Shown: positions 37,801-50,578 of the stretch, piece after piece
How the letters are laid out: every line of letters begins with the position of its first letter
How positions within the stretch are numbered: the stretch's first letter is position 1
Source of the DNA: Physcia stellaris
Lineage: Eukaryota; Ascomycota; Lecanoromycetes; Caliciales; Physciaceae
Reading direction: 5' to 3'
Assembly (NCBI GenBank): GCA_018902385.1
Contig: JABSSW010000045.1
Location: 1 to 64,000 of the forward strand
Length of the DNA: 64,000 nucleotides
Translations under genes and position numbers: made by a program
The notes under the pieces: model-generated
Database searches by the model: none
What the model saw: only the letters and a program-made list of their open reading frames with translations
What the model was told of the DNA's origin: nothing

Positions 37801-40010
37801 CTCGGAAGCCTGTTTAAAGACATTGGCCAGTTAGATGCAGCAATCAAGATGTACGAGAAGGCTGTTGAGTGCGACAGCAAGTTTGACATTGCTTTGGCCA
37901 ACCTTGCGAATGCGGTCAAGGACAAAGGAAAAATCAGCGATGCTATAGCATACTACAGGAAAGCTGTATCATCAAATCCAGAGTTCGCCGAGGCTGTCTG
38001 TGGATTGGCGAACGCTTTGAATTCAGTGTGTAGCTGGGCTGGACGTGGGGGCATCAGAGTTCCCGGTGCCTCGAGAGATCGTTGGCATGTCGACGAGCAA
38101 GGGATGCTGTACGACGCAAGACAATCACTTTCAAGTAATATGGGATGGATAGGTCGCGTTGTCACCATCGTGGACAAACAACTCAAAGAAGGGGAGTCGT
38201 GGGGTAAAGGGGTAATGCATAGCATCGATGTTGACCGACTGTTACAGCAGGTGACTTATGGTAAAGACTTAACTGATAAGGACGGCCAAAACCGGACTGC
38301 ACTTATCCAGGCGCTACGTAGCTGGGTCGGCCGACCTTGGGAGGGGGCTAACGTAGTGCGATTGATTGAACGTGTCACTAAGAGATTGGGTTGGCAATTC
38401 TATCGGAGAAAGCATGTCGAAGGTAAACGTTGCGCCGTCTCCGATTTCTTACGACCGCACATGCCCCCTATCCTAGCGATTCCCAGCGCTCCCACAGTCT
38501 TGCCCTTTCACACCTTCACCAGTCCTCTGAGTGCCAAACAGATTCGCCAAATTTCGCAGCGGAATGGACTCAGGATATCTTGTTCGACGTTGCGTGCGCC
38601 CTGGCTCCCTGCGCACATTTACGAATCCCCGAAACCACCCAGCCCGCAGCTCAACGTTGGCTACGTATCATCGGATTTCAACAACCACCCTCTGGCGCAT
38701 CTGATGCAATCAGTTTTTGGCTTCCACGATAGAAGACGGGTGAAAGCGTTCTGCTATGCCACCACCACTAGCGATAATTCCATTCATCGCCAACAGATTG
38801 AGCGAGAAGCACCAGTGTTCCTGGATACTTCCTCGTGGCCCATAGACCGACTGGTGAAGCAGATTGTTGCCGATGGCATCCACATTTTAGTTAATCTGAA
38901 TGGTTACACGCGTGGGGCTAGAAATGAGGTGTTCGCAGCCAGACCAGCGCCAATACAGATGTCATTCATGGGCTTTGCTGGCACACTAGGTGCAGAATGG
39001 TGTGACTATATTTTGGCCGATCAGATCGCCATACCCCCTTCTACATTAAGACCCAATCGTTGTAATGTTGACCTCGTCAGTCAGGCGGAGGATGGCAACA
39101 ATGATAATGAAGATGACCGCTGGGTGTACGGCGAAAACATCATCTTCACCAAGGATACCTTTTTCTGCTGCGACCATAGGCAGAGTGCTCCTGATGCTCA
39201 AGAAGCACAACTTAGCTGGTACGACGAGCAGAAAAGACGTTGGAGAATGCGCAAAGAGCTTTTCCCAAGCCTTAGTGATGACTGCATTATCTTGGGGAAC
39301 TTCAACCAGTTGTACAAGGTATAGCTCTTTAAGCAAAATGAGACGCCCCGGCCTTATGCTAATCATTCTGGCAGATCGAGCCAACAACATTCCGGACCTG
39401 GCTTCGAATTCTTTCTCGACTGCCCAAGGCTATACTCTGGCTGCTTAGATTTCCAGACCTTGGAGAGACCAACCTCAGGCGCCTCGCAGTTGACTGGGTC
39501 GGCAGAGACGTTGCTGAGCGCATTATCTTCACAGACGTTGCACCCAAATCGCAGCACATTGCTCGGGCCCGGATTTGTGACCTCTTCCTTGATACACCCG
39601 AGTGCAATGCTCATACCACGGCAGCCGACGTTCTCTGGTCTGGAACTCCACTCCTGACACTGCCGCGGTATGAATACAAGATGTGTTCACGCATGGCGGC
39701 ATCGATCCTCGCAGGTGCCTTACCCAAGACCGCAGAAGGTGATCGGGCGGCGAAAGAGCTAATTGCAAAGAATGATGACGACTACGAAGAACGAGCAGTC
39801 GAACTAGGTTGTGGATTGGTCTACCCGGTGCAGCCCAGCATGCAGGGTTTCGGAAAAGGCAGGCTCGTAGAGCTCCGAAAACTCTTGTACGAAAATCGGC
39901 GGACGAGTGCGTTGTTCGACACAAGACGATGGGTGAGTGACCTGGAGCGGGCGTATGGAGAGGCTTGGAATAGATGGGTAGCGGGAGTCGAAGGAGATAT
40001 ATGGCTTTGA
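34848..40010 (+). CDS. O-GlcNAc transferase (TPR + GT41 domain)
   Basis: The model has three exons (34848–36661, 36708–39318, 39375–40010), 1,686 aa. GT41 enzymes move GlcNAc from UDP-GlcNAc to Ser/Thr of nucleocytoplasmic proteins. About the first 560 residues are Pro/Gln/Tyr-rich and probably disordered. TPRs follow, split by linkers: 'AISNLAATLLALGRRDEAEQ', 'HLYTNLGSLFKDIGQLDAAI', 'IALANLANAVKDKGKISDAI'. The catalytic half has 'VGYVSSDFNNHPLAHLMQSV' with the conserved His of the H-P-x-x-H-L motif, 'HILVNLNGYTRGARNEVFAA', 'RPAPIQMSFMGFAGTLGAEW', 'FNQLYKIEPTTFRTWLRIL' (made by splicing intron 2) and 'TTAADVLWSGTPLLTLP' of the UDP-binding lobe. All these match animal OGT block by block. The start at the first in-frame ATG (34,848) is plausible but unproven. 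Confidence 0.93.
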
Positions 40011-43000
40011 GTGACATTGGAATTGTACTCGGAATCGAGTCTCTGTGGACGAAACCTTTCATTTTTGCTTGATTCAGGAGTATAAAACTTGAGGAGGAAT
40101 AGGGTTTGGCATTTGCATCGGTTCCGGCCAATTTCTGGCCCCGGCCTCTTCTGCGCGTGAAAGATACCCAAGCGGCGGATGGAAACAGGATATGGAGTTT
40201 GGACAGTGAGTCTACGGTAGACTTAAGGCATAGCGAAGTGCTCGTTGGCCCTGGAAGATGTACAGCGATTTGCGCGGGTTATTGACATATAGATAGCAAT
40301 ATTATCTCACAGGGCTTTTCTATAGCAATTAACCATCTCCATGTTCTACATCCGTCTTTGTGCAGGTATCCCGTACATGAACGGATTACCGTGAAGCTGT
40401 TTCTTTCTCTTCTCCCACCGAATGGTGCATGGACCGATATTTTTGCGGTATTCTGTGATTGTTGGCAACGTAATTGAGAGGCACTTGGACTATCGAGATC
40501 AAGCACCTACTCACACCATACAGTGCTTACCCGCGAATGGACCGCAAAGGGTCTGACGATGGGAGTCAGCAACAAGCTCAGGCGTCGAACCTCTCCACGA
40601 TTTGCTTGGGGACATGGCATACAAATACGAGAAAATCAATCAAGGTACGGAGCAATACAATGTTCTTTCGACTATTCTTTCAACAAAAGCGAATGCAAGC
40701 ACAATGGGTCGCATTGTCATCACCATTTATTCACGAGTATCTGTTTGCGTACTTTATTCATTATGATGTTCATCTCCAAAGCACCTCATGGCTCCAGTGG
40801 TGATGACCAATCATGGACGACTTGACCGTTACGCTAATTCTCCGAGCCACCCAAATCAGAATTGCGACTCCCGAAAGGACTAATTATAAAGGCACCTTTT
40901 AGGTACTCCTGCTCCAAGGTGCCTCCGTAATCCGTACAGCTAACCGACTATGGATTCTAGGAGAGATGCAACACAGAGACGTACAAGATCTCACGCTCAC
41001 AGGACAGTCACCACCGGTGTCTTCTTTTTAGAATTGCGATATCGATCAGAGAGCGCAAGCCACAATGTCGTATGAGGCGTATCTCACCAGCTGTCGTCCG
41101 CTGGCTGACAAGCACGAGGTGGAAACGCCCTTTTTCCGCATACAGACATGACAAGCGAACTCCAGGTCGAGGCCTCGTCGTGGGCTCTTAGGTGCGCATG
41201 GTACAGTTTCTGTTCTCCTTTGCAAAGCAGTATTATCTACGTGACTCGGTTAAAAATGAGCATCACTCTTGGCCGACCGACTTCCGTATTCTTGTCACAG
41301 GCAAGTATTGACTCATCAGGTTTGTGCAATGATTTTCGGATAACACGCCGCGGACTACTCCGTACAGAGACTCAAATGTGCGATTATCTTCGGGCTTCAA
41401 CGCCCACTGAGATGGCGATCTTGGCGCGACTACAGCCGTGGCAAGATGTTGGATGTAATAATATGGGCCTCGATGATATTAGATCACCACCCTAAAGATA
41501 GTTCCAAATACCGTGCTGATGTACTCTGTACTAGTACATGCACGGTGGTGGTCGCACTTGGGCGCCGATAGTGGCTCGAACCAGAGGAGTACCTAGCAAT
41601 ATCCAAAAGCATGGGATTATTAGTAGCAATCGGTATCAAGTAGTAAGGAGATGGAGATCTACAGCGATCGCTGCATGACATCAAACACGGGTACGTTTGC
41701 ATCTCAGGAGTTGAACAGGAGGATGCACGGACTACTGATTCGTCGGGCTAACAGCATACGAGCTGCGGTTGCGGGTTATTACGACATGGATGAGTACCCT
41801 GCTGGTTGGTTCAGATATCTGGCCCCTGTCTTGCCTGATCCGCTGTCCGATCCTAGCGTGGCATGCTATGCGAGCTTAGTCGAGCGATGCTGCAACGGCG
41901 CTTGGGAAAGACAAACATTCGGGCCAACGTGGTCGATCGAACCTAATCGGACCCAATCTGCATTCCTCCCCACCCCACATAGTCACCATTCACCAATAAT
42001 TTCTCCATATCCCTGATGTCAACGGCAGTCGAGCACTCAAGGGGCGGAGCGCTTCGACCGTCCTTGCGGTTTCAGTCCCTGCTAACGCAATGCACCATCC
42101 ATGTCCGACTTGACAACCTTGGGGCGCATCGGCGATTCGATACTTTTTTCGACTTCGGGAAATTTCGTAGATGTTCGGTCGTCCCCAAGAACTGGGAATG
42201 AAGCCTATCTTCATGCGCTCCCTTCCCTATTCCGTCTTTGGGTCCCATGGTAAGCCTGGACAAGCAAGAGGTGCTCCTTACTCCGTGCCCCCAGCTGGAT
42301 CCTAATTAGACCGTTGTCGCTACTCCGCTCCCGCCCGCCACGATGTTGCAAATATCGATCTATTAATTCCCCACGCTTCCAAGAGCGGTTGCAACGGCCG
42401 TAAGGCCGGAATGGTCAGTCACACAAGCCGTACACAACGACAACAATCGTCGATCTGGCTGACAAAGTGTTCGGCGGAATGGCGGTCAGCGACCACAACG
42501 GTGCGGACTCTTTCGAAGTAGGAGGAGAGAATCAGCACGCTTGTAGGTAGGAACGAACATATCTTGAGACTGGTCCTCTAGCAACAACGCACGAATGTTT
42601 GATGGCAGTGGATTGTAGTATAAGCATCACAACCGATTACTGTCACTACTGATCCTGCACGGGCGACGTCTTTCGACTTGTTAGGATTTCCAGGGAGCTA
42701 TGCGAACTACCAATGCGGGTTAGGGCGAATGTGTCGGCGTGAACGACAGGCAGGGTCGTGATTCATGAAGCGAGAAACGACAGCAGCTGGCGATCCAGCA
42801 AGGGTGGATGGAGTCTAGAACGGAGTCTTTTGGGCCCAGCACCAGGGTTTTGCACGCCGCCCAGCATGTCACGTACATGACACTAGTCCTAATGATGCGG
42901 CAGGAGTTATGGCTGGCTGATCGCTGTCGTCACTCAAGCTCCTCATTCCATCCCACACACGCCAACGCCTTGACCGTTTCGGCATTGGCGACTTGCCAAT

Positions 43001-44177
43001 TTGCACAAGTCTGAAGAGCCTCTCGCGCCGGGCATGCCCTTCGGCTCCAACGCCCCAGCTCAGAGTGGATGGTGGGTCTAGCGTTGCGCAAACGATAGGG
43101 TCATGGTAAGTCTAGGGAAACATACCGCCATGTTCCCACGCTCCTCGCTGCCATCCTCAACGAAGGGGGCAATTAGGCAAGCACGCTTGCCTGTGAAGCC
43201 ACGACCAAAACTCCATCTCAACATCCTACCGACAACTACCACCTCCACTTGGCTCGAGCGACTGGATCATCACCCTCTCCCCATTACACATTGGATTCAA
43301 TCAGTCTGCTCTGCTGAGGCTTGAAGAACCGCCGGTGGGCTATTTACGGACCCCAACTATTGTAGAACATTGTACGTTTTGTAGACTGCTATGGTTTCTT
43401 ACTCCTTTCTCTATCGTAGTACGTTGAACACGAAACCTTTATGAGCAGCAAATTCTTACTACGTTCACTAGGCTACCTTTCTCAATTAGAGGGCCCGTCG
43501 GCGACCCAAGAGGGACCCTTATCCATATAGTGGATCTTGGTCTGGTCTCCTTCTGGCTAAGAGGTCACATGTAGAACGAGGACTGTCCCGCAACGAGCAT
43601 CACCCACATTGCAGGTGTAATTGTGTCGACGCCTGTATCCATATCAAGCCAACCCTTTTCCGGACGGTCAGATTATTAGGGCATACCGCTTCCCGTTCGA
43701 CTGCCAAATCCTTCCTCACGCTCTCAAAACGTCAACGGCCCACTCCTTGATTCAGTCCCGCAGTCGGCTTCGAACCTTCAGCATCACCGACGAAGGTTAT
43801 CCCTTGCTTCTTCAGTACCTCGCCAGCAGAGGCTTCCTATAGACTTGCAACCAGCCGACCCTTCAATGCTTGGCTTGCTCCACCCGTTACCCCGAAGTTC
43901 CCAGTGTTGCAGAATCTTAACAGATTGTTCTACGGAAGTAACCTCCACCAAAAATTCAGGGACTCTGATGCAATTTGCCCCGATCGATCTACAGATATAT
44001 GATTCACTGTGGAACTCGTCGTTATTTCTCCCTTCTGTTGGCTTCATCAAGCTCTTGGTATTATCAAGATCAAGTTCCTGCAGAAGGGTATCCTCGAGCG
44101 TACTCTTGGTAGCTTGAAAACTCCGACACGTCTGGACATCGACTCCTCCTTGATCTGATTCTTGCTCAATCCGAGCC
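40011..44177. other. 4.2-kb stretch without supported gene
   Basis: This stretch has ordinary composition and many short frames on both strands (up to about 120 codons), with no recognisable domain, splice chain or tRNA. ACTCCGTA / CCGTA motifs occur near 40,924–40,937 and 41,362. The last 500–800 bases are probably the promoter and long 5' UTR of the Myb gene. The rest may be decayed sequence or non-coding RNA; nothing decides this. Confidence 0.45.
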
Positions 44178-45386
44178 ATGGCACACCCTAGTTCAACCAA
44201 AGTGTTACATGTGGTCAAGAAAGGTCCTTGGTCACAAGTTGAAGACGACATGCTTATCCATCTGGTGGCCAGATACGGCCCGGAGCAATGGATGGAGATC
44301 TCCAAGGATCACGGTTCTCGCAACGCGAAGCAGTGTAGAGAGCGATATCACCAAAATTTGAAGCCAACTATCAACCGCGGGCCTATCACTGCAGAAGAAG
44401 GCGTCGCTATAGAACGCCTTCATGCTGAAAAAGGCCCTAAATGGGCGGAAATATCGCGCGCCTTGGGCGGTCGAAGCGATAACCAAGTCAAAAACTGGTA
44501 CAACGGACAGAAAAACCGACGTACCAAGATGCATACCCACGGCGGTCATCAGGTTGCTCTTCATGGGATTCAGCATTCGTTGTCCGCCGTGAAACCTGTG
44601 GATGCTCAAATCCTTCATCAGCGAGGCCACATGAATCCTTACTCTCAAAGCAGCGCTAGTCATTACCACCAGTGTAAACCGTCTCCAACAACCTCGCAGA
44701 TATCTGAAGCACCTTCGCTGATATCAGATGCAAGCTCCATGAGCCCGGGTATCTCGCCGTCATCTATCATCGCGTATCCGACATGTGCTAGTGCCTGGCC
44801 ATTGCCGGACGAACATAATCGACTGATTCTTCCATCATTGCACCATTTACCATCTCTACTGCCGCTTAACGATACTGCCGCCGACCTATCTCGACAACCA
44901 CCGGGTAGCCAAACCACGCCTAAAGCACCTCGGCAGCAGAAAAAGCTATCCACAAGTCAATATCCGGAGCTCTTCTCCTCCCGACAGGACCATGAGAACC
45001 ATGAGACACAAAGTCACCTTGCAAACTTCCACTCTCCTGATCGGATGAAGTCAGTTCCGGATCATTTGCCTCCGCTGCAAAGCCTCTTGTCAACTCAACC
45101 TAGCAAGATATCCGAGACTACACGGACACTTGAAGCACCAACGTTCGCCCAATCATCACCGCGCTCAGCTCGTATCACGCTACCAAGGTTGCGTCCGGAC
45201 CAAGGCGGCGAACTCTTTCCGAGGCCAGTAAAATCATCCTCCCGCCCTGCTCCAATTCGCTTTGCACGGGTTGGCTTTCGTCATGAACCATATCCATCAT
45301 CTAAAAGCCAAGCTACTGCTATTACTGTGGCTACGCCACACACGACAACCAAGTGTAGAATGGACTTGGCAAACGTTTTAGGATGA
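44178..45386 (+). CDS. flbD: R2R3 Myb transcription factor, FlbD-like
   Basis: This is a single exon of 402 aa. Two Myb repeats lie at the N-terminus. R2 is at about residues 14–63 ('KKGPWSQVEDDMLIHLVARY', 'QWMEISKDHGSRNAKQCRER', 'YHQNLKP'). R3 is at about 66–116 ('RGPITAEEG', 'KWAEISRALGGRSDNQVKNW', 'YNGQKNRRTK'). The R2–R3 junction and the 'SRNAKQCRERYHQNLKP' helix match FlbD of Aspergillus, which with FlbB switches on brlA and conidiation. The R3 end has W-Y-N-G where FlbD has W-W-N-G. The remaining 280 residues are Pro/Ser/Gln-rich with basic patches and no domain, longer than A. nidulans FlbD. It is flanked by long gene-free stretches on both sides, as is common for developmental regulators. 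Direct orthology is inferred from the Myb region only. Confidence 0.85.
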   Translation: MAHPSSTKVLHVVKKGPWSQVEDDMLIHLVARYGPEQWMEISKDHGSRNAKQCRERYHQNLKPTINRGPITAEEGVAIERLHAEKGPKWAEISRALGGRSDNQVKNWYNGQKNRRTKMHTHGGHQVALHGIQHSLSAVKPVDAQILHQRGHMNPYSQSSASHYHQCKPSPTTSQISEAPSLISDASSMSPGISPSSIIAYPTCASAWPLPDEHNRLILPSLHHLPSLLPLNDTAADLSRQPPGSQTTPKAPRQQKKLSTSQYPELFSSRQDHENHETQSHLANFHSPDRMKSVPDHLPPLQSLLSTQPSKISETTRTLEAPTFAQSSPRSARITLPRLRPDQGGELFPRPVKSSSRPAPIRFARVGFRHEPYPSSKSQATAITVATPHTTTKCRMDLANVLG

Positions 45387-48384
45387 GTCTCATTGTGCGC
45401 TCTCCTCATCAAGCCTAGAACCATCTTGTACATACGCGACCTTGACACATATGAGATTCTCAACAGATTTGGTTTTATACTTGCCATTTCGAACTATAGT
45501 ACTTTTTGCAGGCGATACTTGATACCCATTTGATTGGCAAATGTGCCATTATCCGCGAACTTAGGAGGAAACATTGTTATTAGACCGTTTGGGCGCTTCC
45601 GCCTTCGACTACACTTTTTAATTCAGAGCTTCCATCGATCTAGGCGACTTTTACCACTCCTGCTCTCAGGGCCTTATCGAGTGCGCTATGCATCATTGAT
45701 GGCTATGTCCCTGGGTGCAAAATGAACCACTCCAATCTTGAAGAAGAAGGCACCAAAGGCTCAGAATGTAACTTATTTAAGCATCTAGAAGTCATGAGGA
45801 ATGTTAATAAGATCTTCAATGTCGAAATACGACACCCCCTTGCTTCTTTTCTCCTAAAGCTCATTAGGAAATGTTCGAAATAACTTGTTAGTACGGAAGG
45901 TCTATATTGAACGGAAACAAAAGGGTGGAACTCTTTTCTACTCGACTCATTGTCTGTTTTCATGATTCATTTCTACCTCAATCTACAACCCATGACCCAA
46001 CTTTCCATAACGTATAGTAAGAGCAAGATTGGTGAAGTAAGTACCGGACAAGCTTGCGTGAACTTCTTTCCCCCAACGTGGCCGTTCAACTCGTTGTAGA
46101 TCTTGGTCAAGAATGCGGAATTGATGCCATTGTAGTGAGAACGGCTGCCTGCACCTTGAGTACTCCTCCTGTGTTGGTTTCAGTCTGAATCCCCCGCCCA
46201 ACATACATGGCATTACGATAGATGTTCTAAACGATGTAAAGTACCCAACCTTTCGAGGTGATGGTTGTGGAGAGCCTGAGCAGCCTGAGCATTGGAACTT
46301 TCACCTCAGTCGCCATTCTCAAAGTTTTTGCCTGTTGTTGGCGGAATTAAGGCTTTTCTCGGAAGCCATTGTCTCACTGTTCATGAAACCTCGATCCTGT
46401 TCTCCATCATGTGGAGAAGAACATTCTAGATGTATCATTACTTGGGGTCGGAGAGTGCTGGATGAATCACGCATCGATGCGTCCTATATCGAGACTTGGT
46501 CTTCTCTACCAGAGCCGCACAGACAATCTCAACAGCAACAGTCTCGTTCAGGTTCGGAAATTTCTGGGCTAGGTCACGCTGTATTTTGGTCACGCCTCTC
46601 CGAATCGGGCTCTATGCCAACGTTCAATGCAGGATATTCCCGCAAAGCGCATTCAATGTCTCTCAGGAGACATCCCAGCATAGCCAGCACCGAGTCTACA
46701 ATATTGACCGCCGGCCTCAGTTAAGAATTAGTCGCCCGGGTGGAGCATTCAGCATGAAGCCTCCCGACATCATAACTTGCTCAAACAACCCTGCACTGAC
46801 GACGAGCTATACGAGAAACGGGGATGATCGAAACGAAGGGCTCATATGACGATTCATGGTGCCAAGAATTTGTGGATAATTGTCGAACAACATGGCAGGC
46901 CGTATTGTTCCTAATGGCCGATAATGGATCTCAGGTTCAAGGACAAGGTCGGCACCGTCTACCTTTCTGGGGAAAGAGCGCGAACAGGCGAGTCGTGCCA
47001 GGCATGTTGGTAGCCCATTGTGAGTCATTGTGTAATCTCTGTGCTGGAAGGGTTTCCTGCTTATCAAACATGTGGAAGGTCGAAACAATCAAACTTCCGA
47101 CGATTTCCGTCGCATAGGATATTTCCAAGGCAGGTACGTATAAGGGACGTCGCTTAGAAAAAAGCTAAGGCCTACTTTAAGGCTACTAAAGATCTACAGA
47201 GCATCGCCTTAGCTTTATGCGGATTAGAGGACAAGCTCATTCTGACAAGCATAATATCAAGCTCTGTTTGGATCTGAGCCAATTGCTTGATAATTAACAT
47301 GTAACTTCCCGAGAGCTCATTAGTTCGGTTGAAATCCAAGATGGTGCGAACTCACTTCGACGTTTTTCCGGCGCCTGGGACGTCTAAGGCCTCTAAATGA
47401 TTAAGGCTCGGCTAAGCAGTATCGTAATCGTTATCCTTCAGCGGCGGAAATATGATGAAGTCAAGCCCGTCGGGAATAGTAAACGATCCAACGAGCACAG
47501 AGCACATTACGAGAATGACTCACGTTCCGCATAGATGTTGCATTGTTTCGAAGGCTCTTACCGTCAGCCACAATGGCGCTGCCTCCTGGGGCCACTGACA
47601 AGGCAGCTGGGCCGGCTTGAAGCTACGACACAGGGCAGGAGTAACACTGAAGCATGAGAGGAAGCGGGCATAAGGGACTGCAATAAAGACTTCAGTTCAA
47701 ACCGATTCAGCATCGGCGGTTAAGTGTACCGTAGGACGCTCGCCATTTGGTTCACGTTCCCTGCTGGTGGTGACTTTCTTGAAGTTAACTGACCAGATAT
47801 GACAAGCTGGAGGTGCATGTGAACATGATTAGAATTGGGCGCCTCGCGACAGTAAGATTTCACTATCGACATAAGTCCAGTAACACTGACTATCGATGAC
47901 ACGGATACTTCTCGGTAGCGACCACCGGCATACTACTTACTAGGGTTCGATTACTCCAAGATACCTCCGCGAGCAGCGCAATCGAGACCCAGAGAATTCA
48001 CTCATCATATTGTCCACGATCTTTTTCAGGGTTCCCAAACAGATCATGGTGTTGTACATAGCCGATGTCCTAAGGTGAATGGCTGGTGGTACACTAGCGC
48101 GACCAGATCAATAGAAGACAAAAGATGAACAATAGCAGCGCAGCATTCGGGTGATTGATACTAGATCCTATTATCGGAAACCCGAAATGTGGTGTGAAAA
48201 GACACCTCCACGGTCCAAGGTGCTTCAGCCACGAGCTTCTTCCCTGATACCTATGGTTTTCTCCTGTGCTTGTAATTGTTCTTTCACTCACACGATATCA
48301 TCTTCTCATATCTATAATCGAAGCAATCGGGCATTGCGCATACTATTCAGGTTCACTGTTTTCTTTTCTTGAATACGCTGAATA
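45387..48384. other. 3.0-kb stretch without supported gene
   Basis: Only short frames are seen (up to about 129 codons at 46,335–46,724, +), with no recognisable domain. A short tandem (GAGCCTGAGCAGCCTGAGC) lies near 46,272. A tRNA B-box-like GGGTTCGATTACTCC near 47,943 has no fitting tRNA around it. The stretch holds the 3' flank of the Myb gene and the promoter of the PHD gene. Confidence 0.45.
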
Positions 48385-50220
48385 ATGTCTCTTCTATCTC
48401 TGGCAACAGTCCTTTTGCGAGGCTTTGAGAGCATTAGCAGTCTTTTTGAACATGTGGACGCCTTTCTGGCTGTTGATCAGCATGAGGAACTACACGCCGC
48501 AGAATTCGAATTCGAGGACAGATTGGCTTTGGCTTTTCCCCTGTCATTAGATTCGCTCGTCACTTTAGAAGATTATTCACGATTCAGGGACTCCTTCAAC
48601 ATATGGTATTCGAATGGAAATGAGACTGCACGAGCTCTCTCCAACACGTTTTCACTGGATTCGTTCAGCAATCCTCTTTCGGAGAATGGTATGGCATCGC
48701 TTCTTAAGATGAATTGGTCCGTCACTGGGAGAAACGGCGGAGAGGCTTTGAACGACTTCGACGCGTGGGACAGAGAGGGAGCTACAACTGCAACTCAATC
48801 TGGCTGCCTCAATTCAGAAAATCCATTCAGGAGACTTCTGAATGTCCAGCACAATTCAATCCACGATTACGACTTGGACGAGGAAGACTATATCAGAGAA
48901 CTAGAAGCGGGTTCTTCTTCTGATGTGGACGAGACCGTCGAAGCAAAACCTGCTTCGACGAAAAATGACAGCTCGAGCAATAGGAATGAGGACTTCAGTA
49001 GCGAAGAAGAGAGAGCTACTGGAATTGAGTGTGATCCTTCGATTCATGACTACGACTTGAAGGAAAAAGAACAAAATGCCGATCTTGTTACACGGCAAAG
49101 CGCGTTGAATCAAGACGATGGATCGGTCCAAGATGACGAATGGGATAGAAACTATGTCGCTGATTCTTCCGGACTCGTTGCGTCTTCGTGTGCAGCTTGT
49201 CTTTTGCCCGATAATGATTCAATGATTCTGTGTGACAACCACTTGGTACACATGGACGGCGAAACATGGTACCATTATGATTGCGTAGGATTGACTGCAG
49301 ATACTGTACCGGAAGGTTAGACTACCCGTAGATTCCAGCGCTGAAGAAGTTTGATTCCGATCTGACCAAAAAACGCAGGTGAATGGCATTGTCCGCCGTG
49401 TCGGGGAAAGAAGAAACCACATCGTCCGGAGCAACAGAAGAAGAGCACAAAAGGCCCTCTTAAACAAAAGAGTTTCGTCAAACCAATTTCGAAAAAGCCG
49501 AAGGAGCCCAAAGAAAAAGACATAAAAGCGACGCCCAAAATCAAGCCCAGAACCACAGATGAAAAGCAGGAAGTCTTTCAGAAGTCAGAGCCAGGCCTTT
49601 CAAAGGAGGCGGCGAATTCTGTCAATGAGTCAGAGAATGACCAGGATACAGCGGAGAGGTCCGTCGAAGATCGCCGGTTATTCGAAACCCTCAAAGAGTA
49701 CATGGAAGATGAAACCGTGCCCATAAAATCCCGATTTTCAGAGCTCAAATGGAAGGTGGTTCGAGAAAATTTGCTCGAACGTTATGGATACGACAAAACA
49801 CATAGTTCGATCAAGAACACTTACACAAGAAGACTTCGGGAGCAATTTGGTTTCGACGAGCGTAGCGAAGGGAAGAGAAATCCCAATAAAATGCGAACAT
49901 CGGTAGAGTCTCCAGAAAGTCGCAAGAGAAAGCGACAAGCGAAAGCTCAAGGCAATGACCAGCCACCCTCGCGCAAGAAGGCAAAATGTCGAGCAAGAAA
50001 AGAAGATGAGGACCGAGACGACCTTGAGGGCGGCAAATTCCAGCAGGCGGGCAGCAGCAATGACGGTCAACGTAGCGCAACCACCAACAACGATGTCACC
50101 CAATATGAAACTAGCAGTGGTGAGGTCGGTCAAACTTCGGTTCGCAATTTTGAAGATCATCTCGAGCCTCATGAGCAGCTGTACGATTGGACTCGTTTCA
50201 GAAATCAAGGCAAAGCGTAA
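48385..50220 (+). CDS. PHD-finger nuclear protein
   Basis: The model has two exons (48385–49315, 49379–50220), about 590 aa. The intron cuts the PHD finger; splicing joins 'TADTVPEG' to 'EWHCPPCRGKKKPHRPEQQK'. The finger (about residues 283–330) has C-x2-C ('CAACLLPDNDSMILCDN'), 'WYHYDCVGL' and 'W-x-C-x2-C', the ING-like layout of histone H3 tail readers. Where ING proteins have CDN-x2-C, this protein has CDNHLVH, so one ligand seems replaced, perhaps by His. The N-terminal part is acidic and repeats 'IHDYDL' twice (about residues 156 and 217). The C-terminal part is very Lys/Arg-rich, with 'SRKRKRQAKAQ' as a likely nuclear signal, and a helical motif 'LFETLKEYMEDETVPIKSRF'. The target is unknown. 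Confidence 0.8.
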
Positions 50221-50578
50221 GCGGGAGGAAGAAAGATGACGAGGTTTGATCACTACAATATCTGAGCGTATTCAATTACTAAGGTAGCTCGCCGAGAAGA
50301 TGGAAGAAGTATCTTCGATTTAGTTACGAGTAGATCAGGTGCCGTCGAGGAAAATTACTTATGGATATCATATTATACTTAGCTTATGATAGACTACATA
50401 GTAAAGTACGGAGTACTGTTACGTACTTTAATTTAACAAAAAAAAAGGATCTTGGCAATGGGTCAAAACCTTCAAGCGACGTAGTCCCCACTTCGTTCAT
50501 TCACGTCTCTGCTTGCATTGATTCAGTTGGTGTTCTGGAATCTACCGTCATCCTTCATTTGGTCTTTTCGAATACGCC
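50221..50578. other. Intergenic PHD gene–NCBP3
   Basis: This 360-bp spacer contains a perfect 9-bp inverted repeat (50402–50430) about 180 bases after the PHD gene stop, followed by an A-rich run (TTTAACAAAAAAAAAGG). It may contain the poly(A) site of the upstream gene. Confidence 0.5.
50402..50430. repeat. Perfect 9-bp inverted repeat with TACGGAGTA core
   Basis: The arms TAAAGTACG (50402–50410) and CGTACTTTA (50422–50430) flank an 11-base loop that continues the GGAGTACTG motif. The related ACTCCGTA motif recurs near 15,715 and 41,355. Confidence 0.75.

Noticed and set aside
39529-40131. 200-codon minus-strand frame
   Set aside because: It is a shadow of the catalytic C-terminal exon of the O-GlcNAc transferase.
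47930-47970. Possible tRNA gene (B-box-like GGGTTCGATTACTCC)
   Set aside because: No matching A box, acceptor stem or anticodon arm could be built around it.
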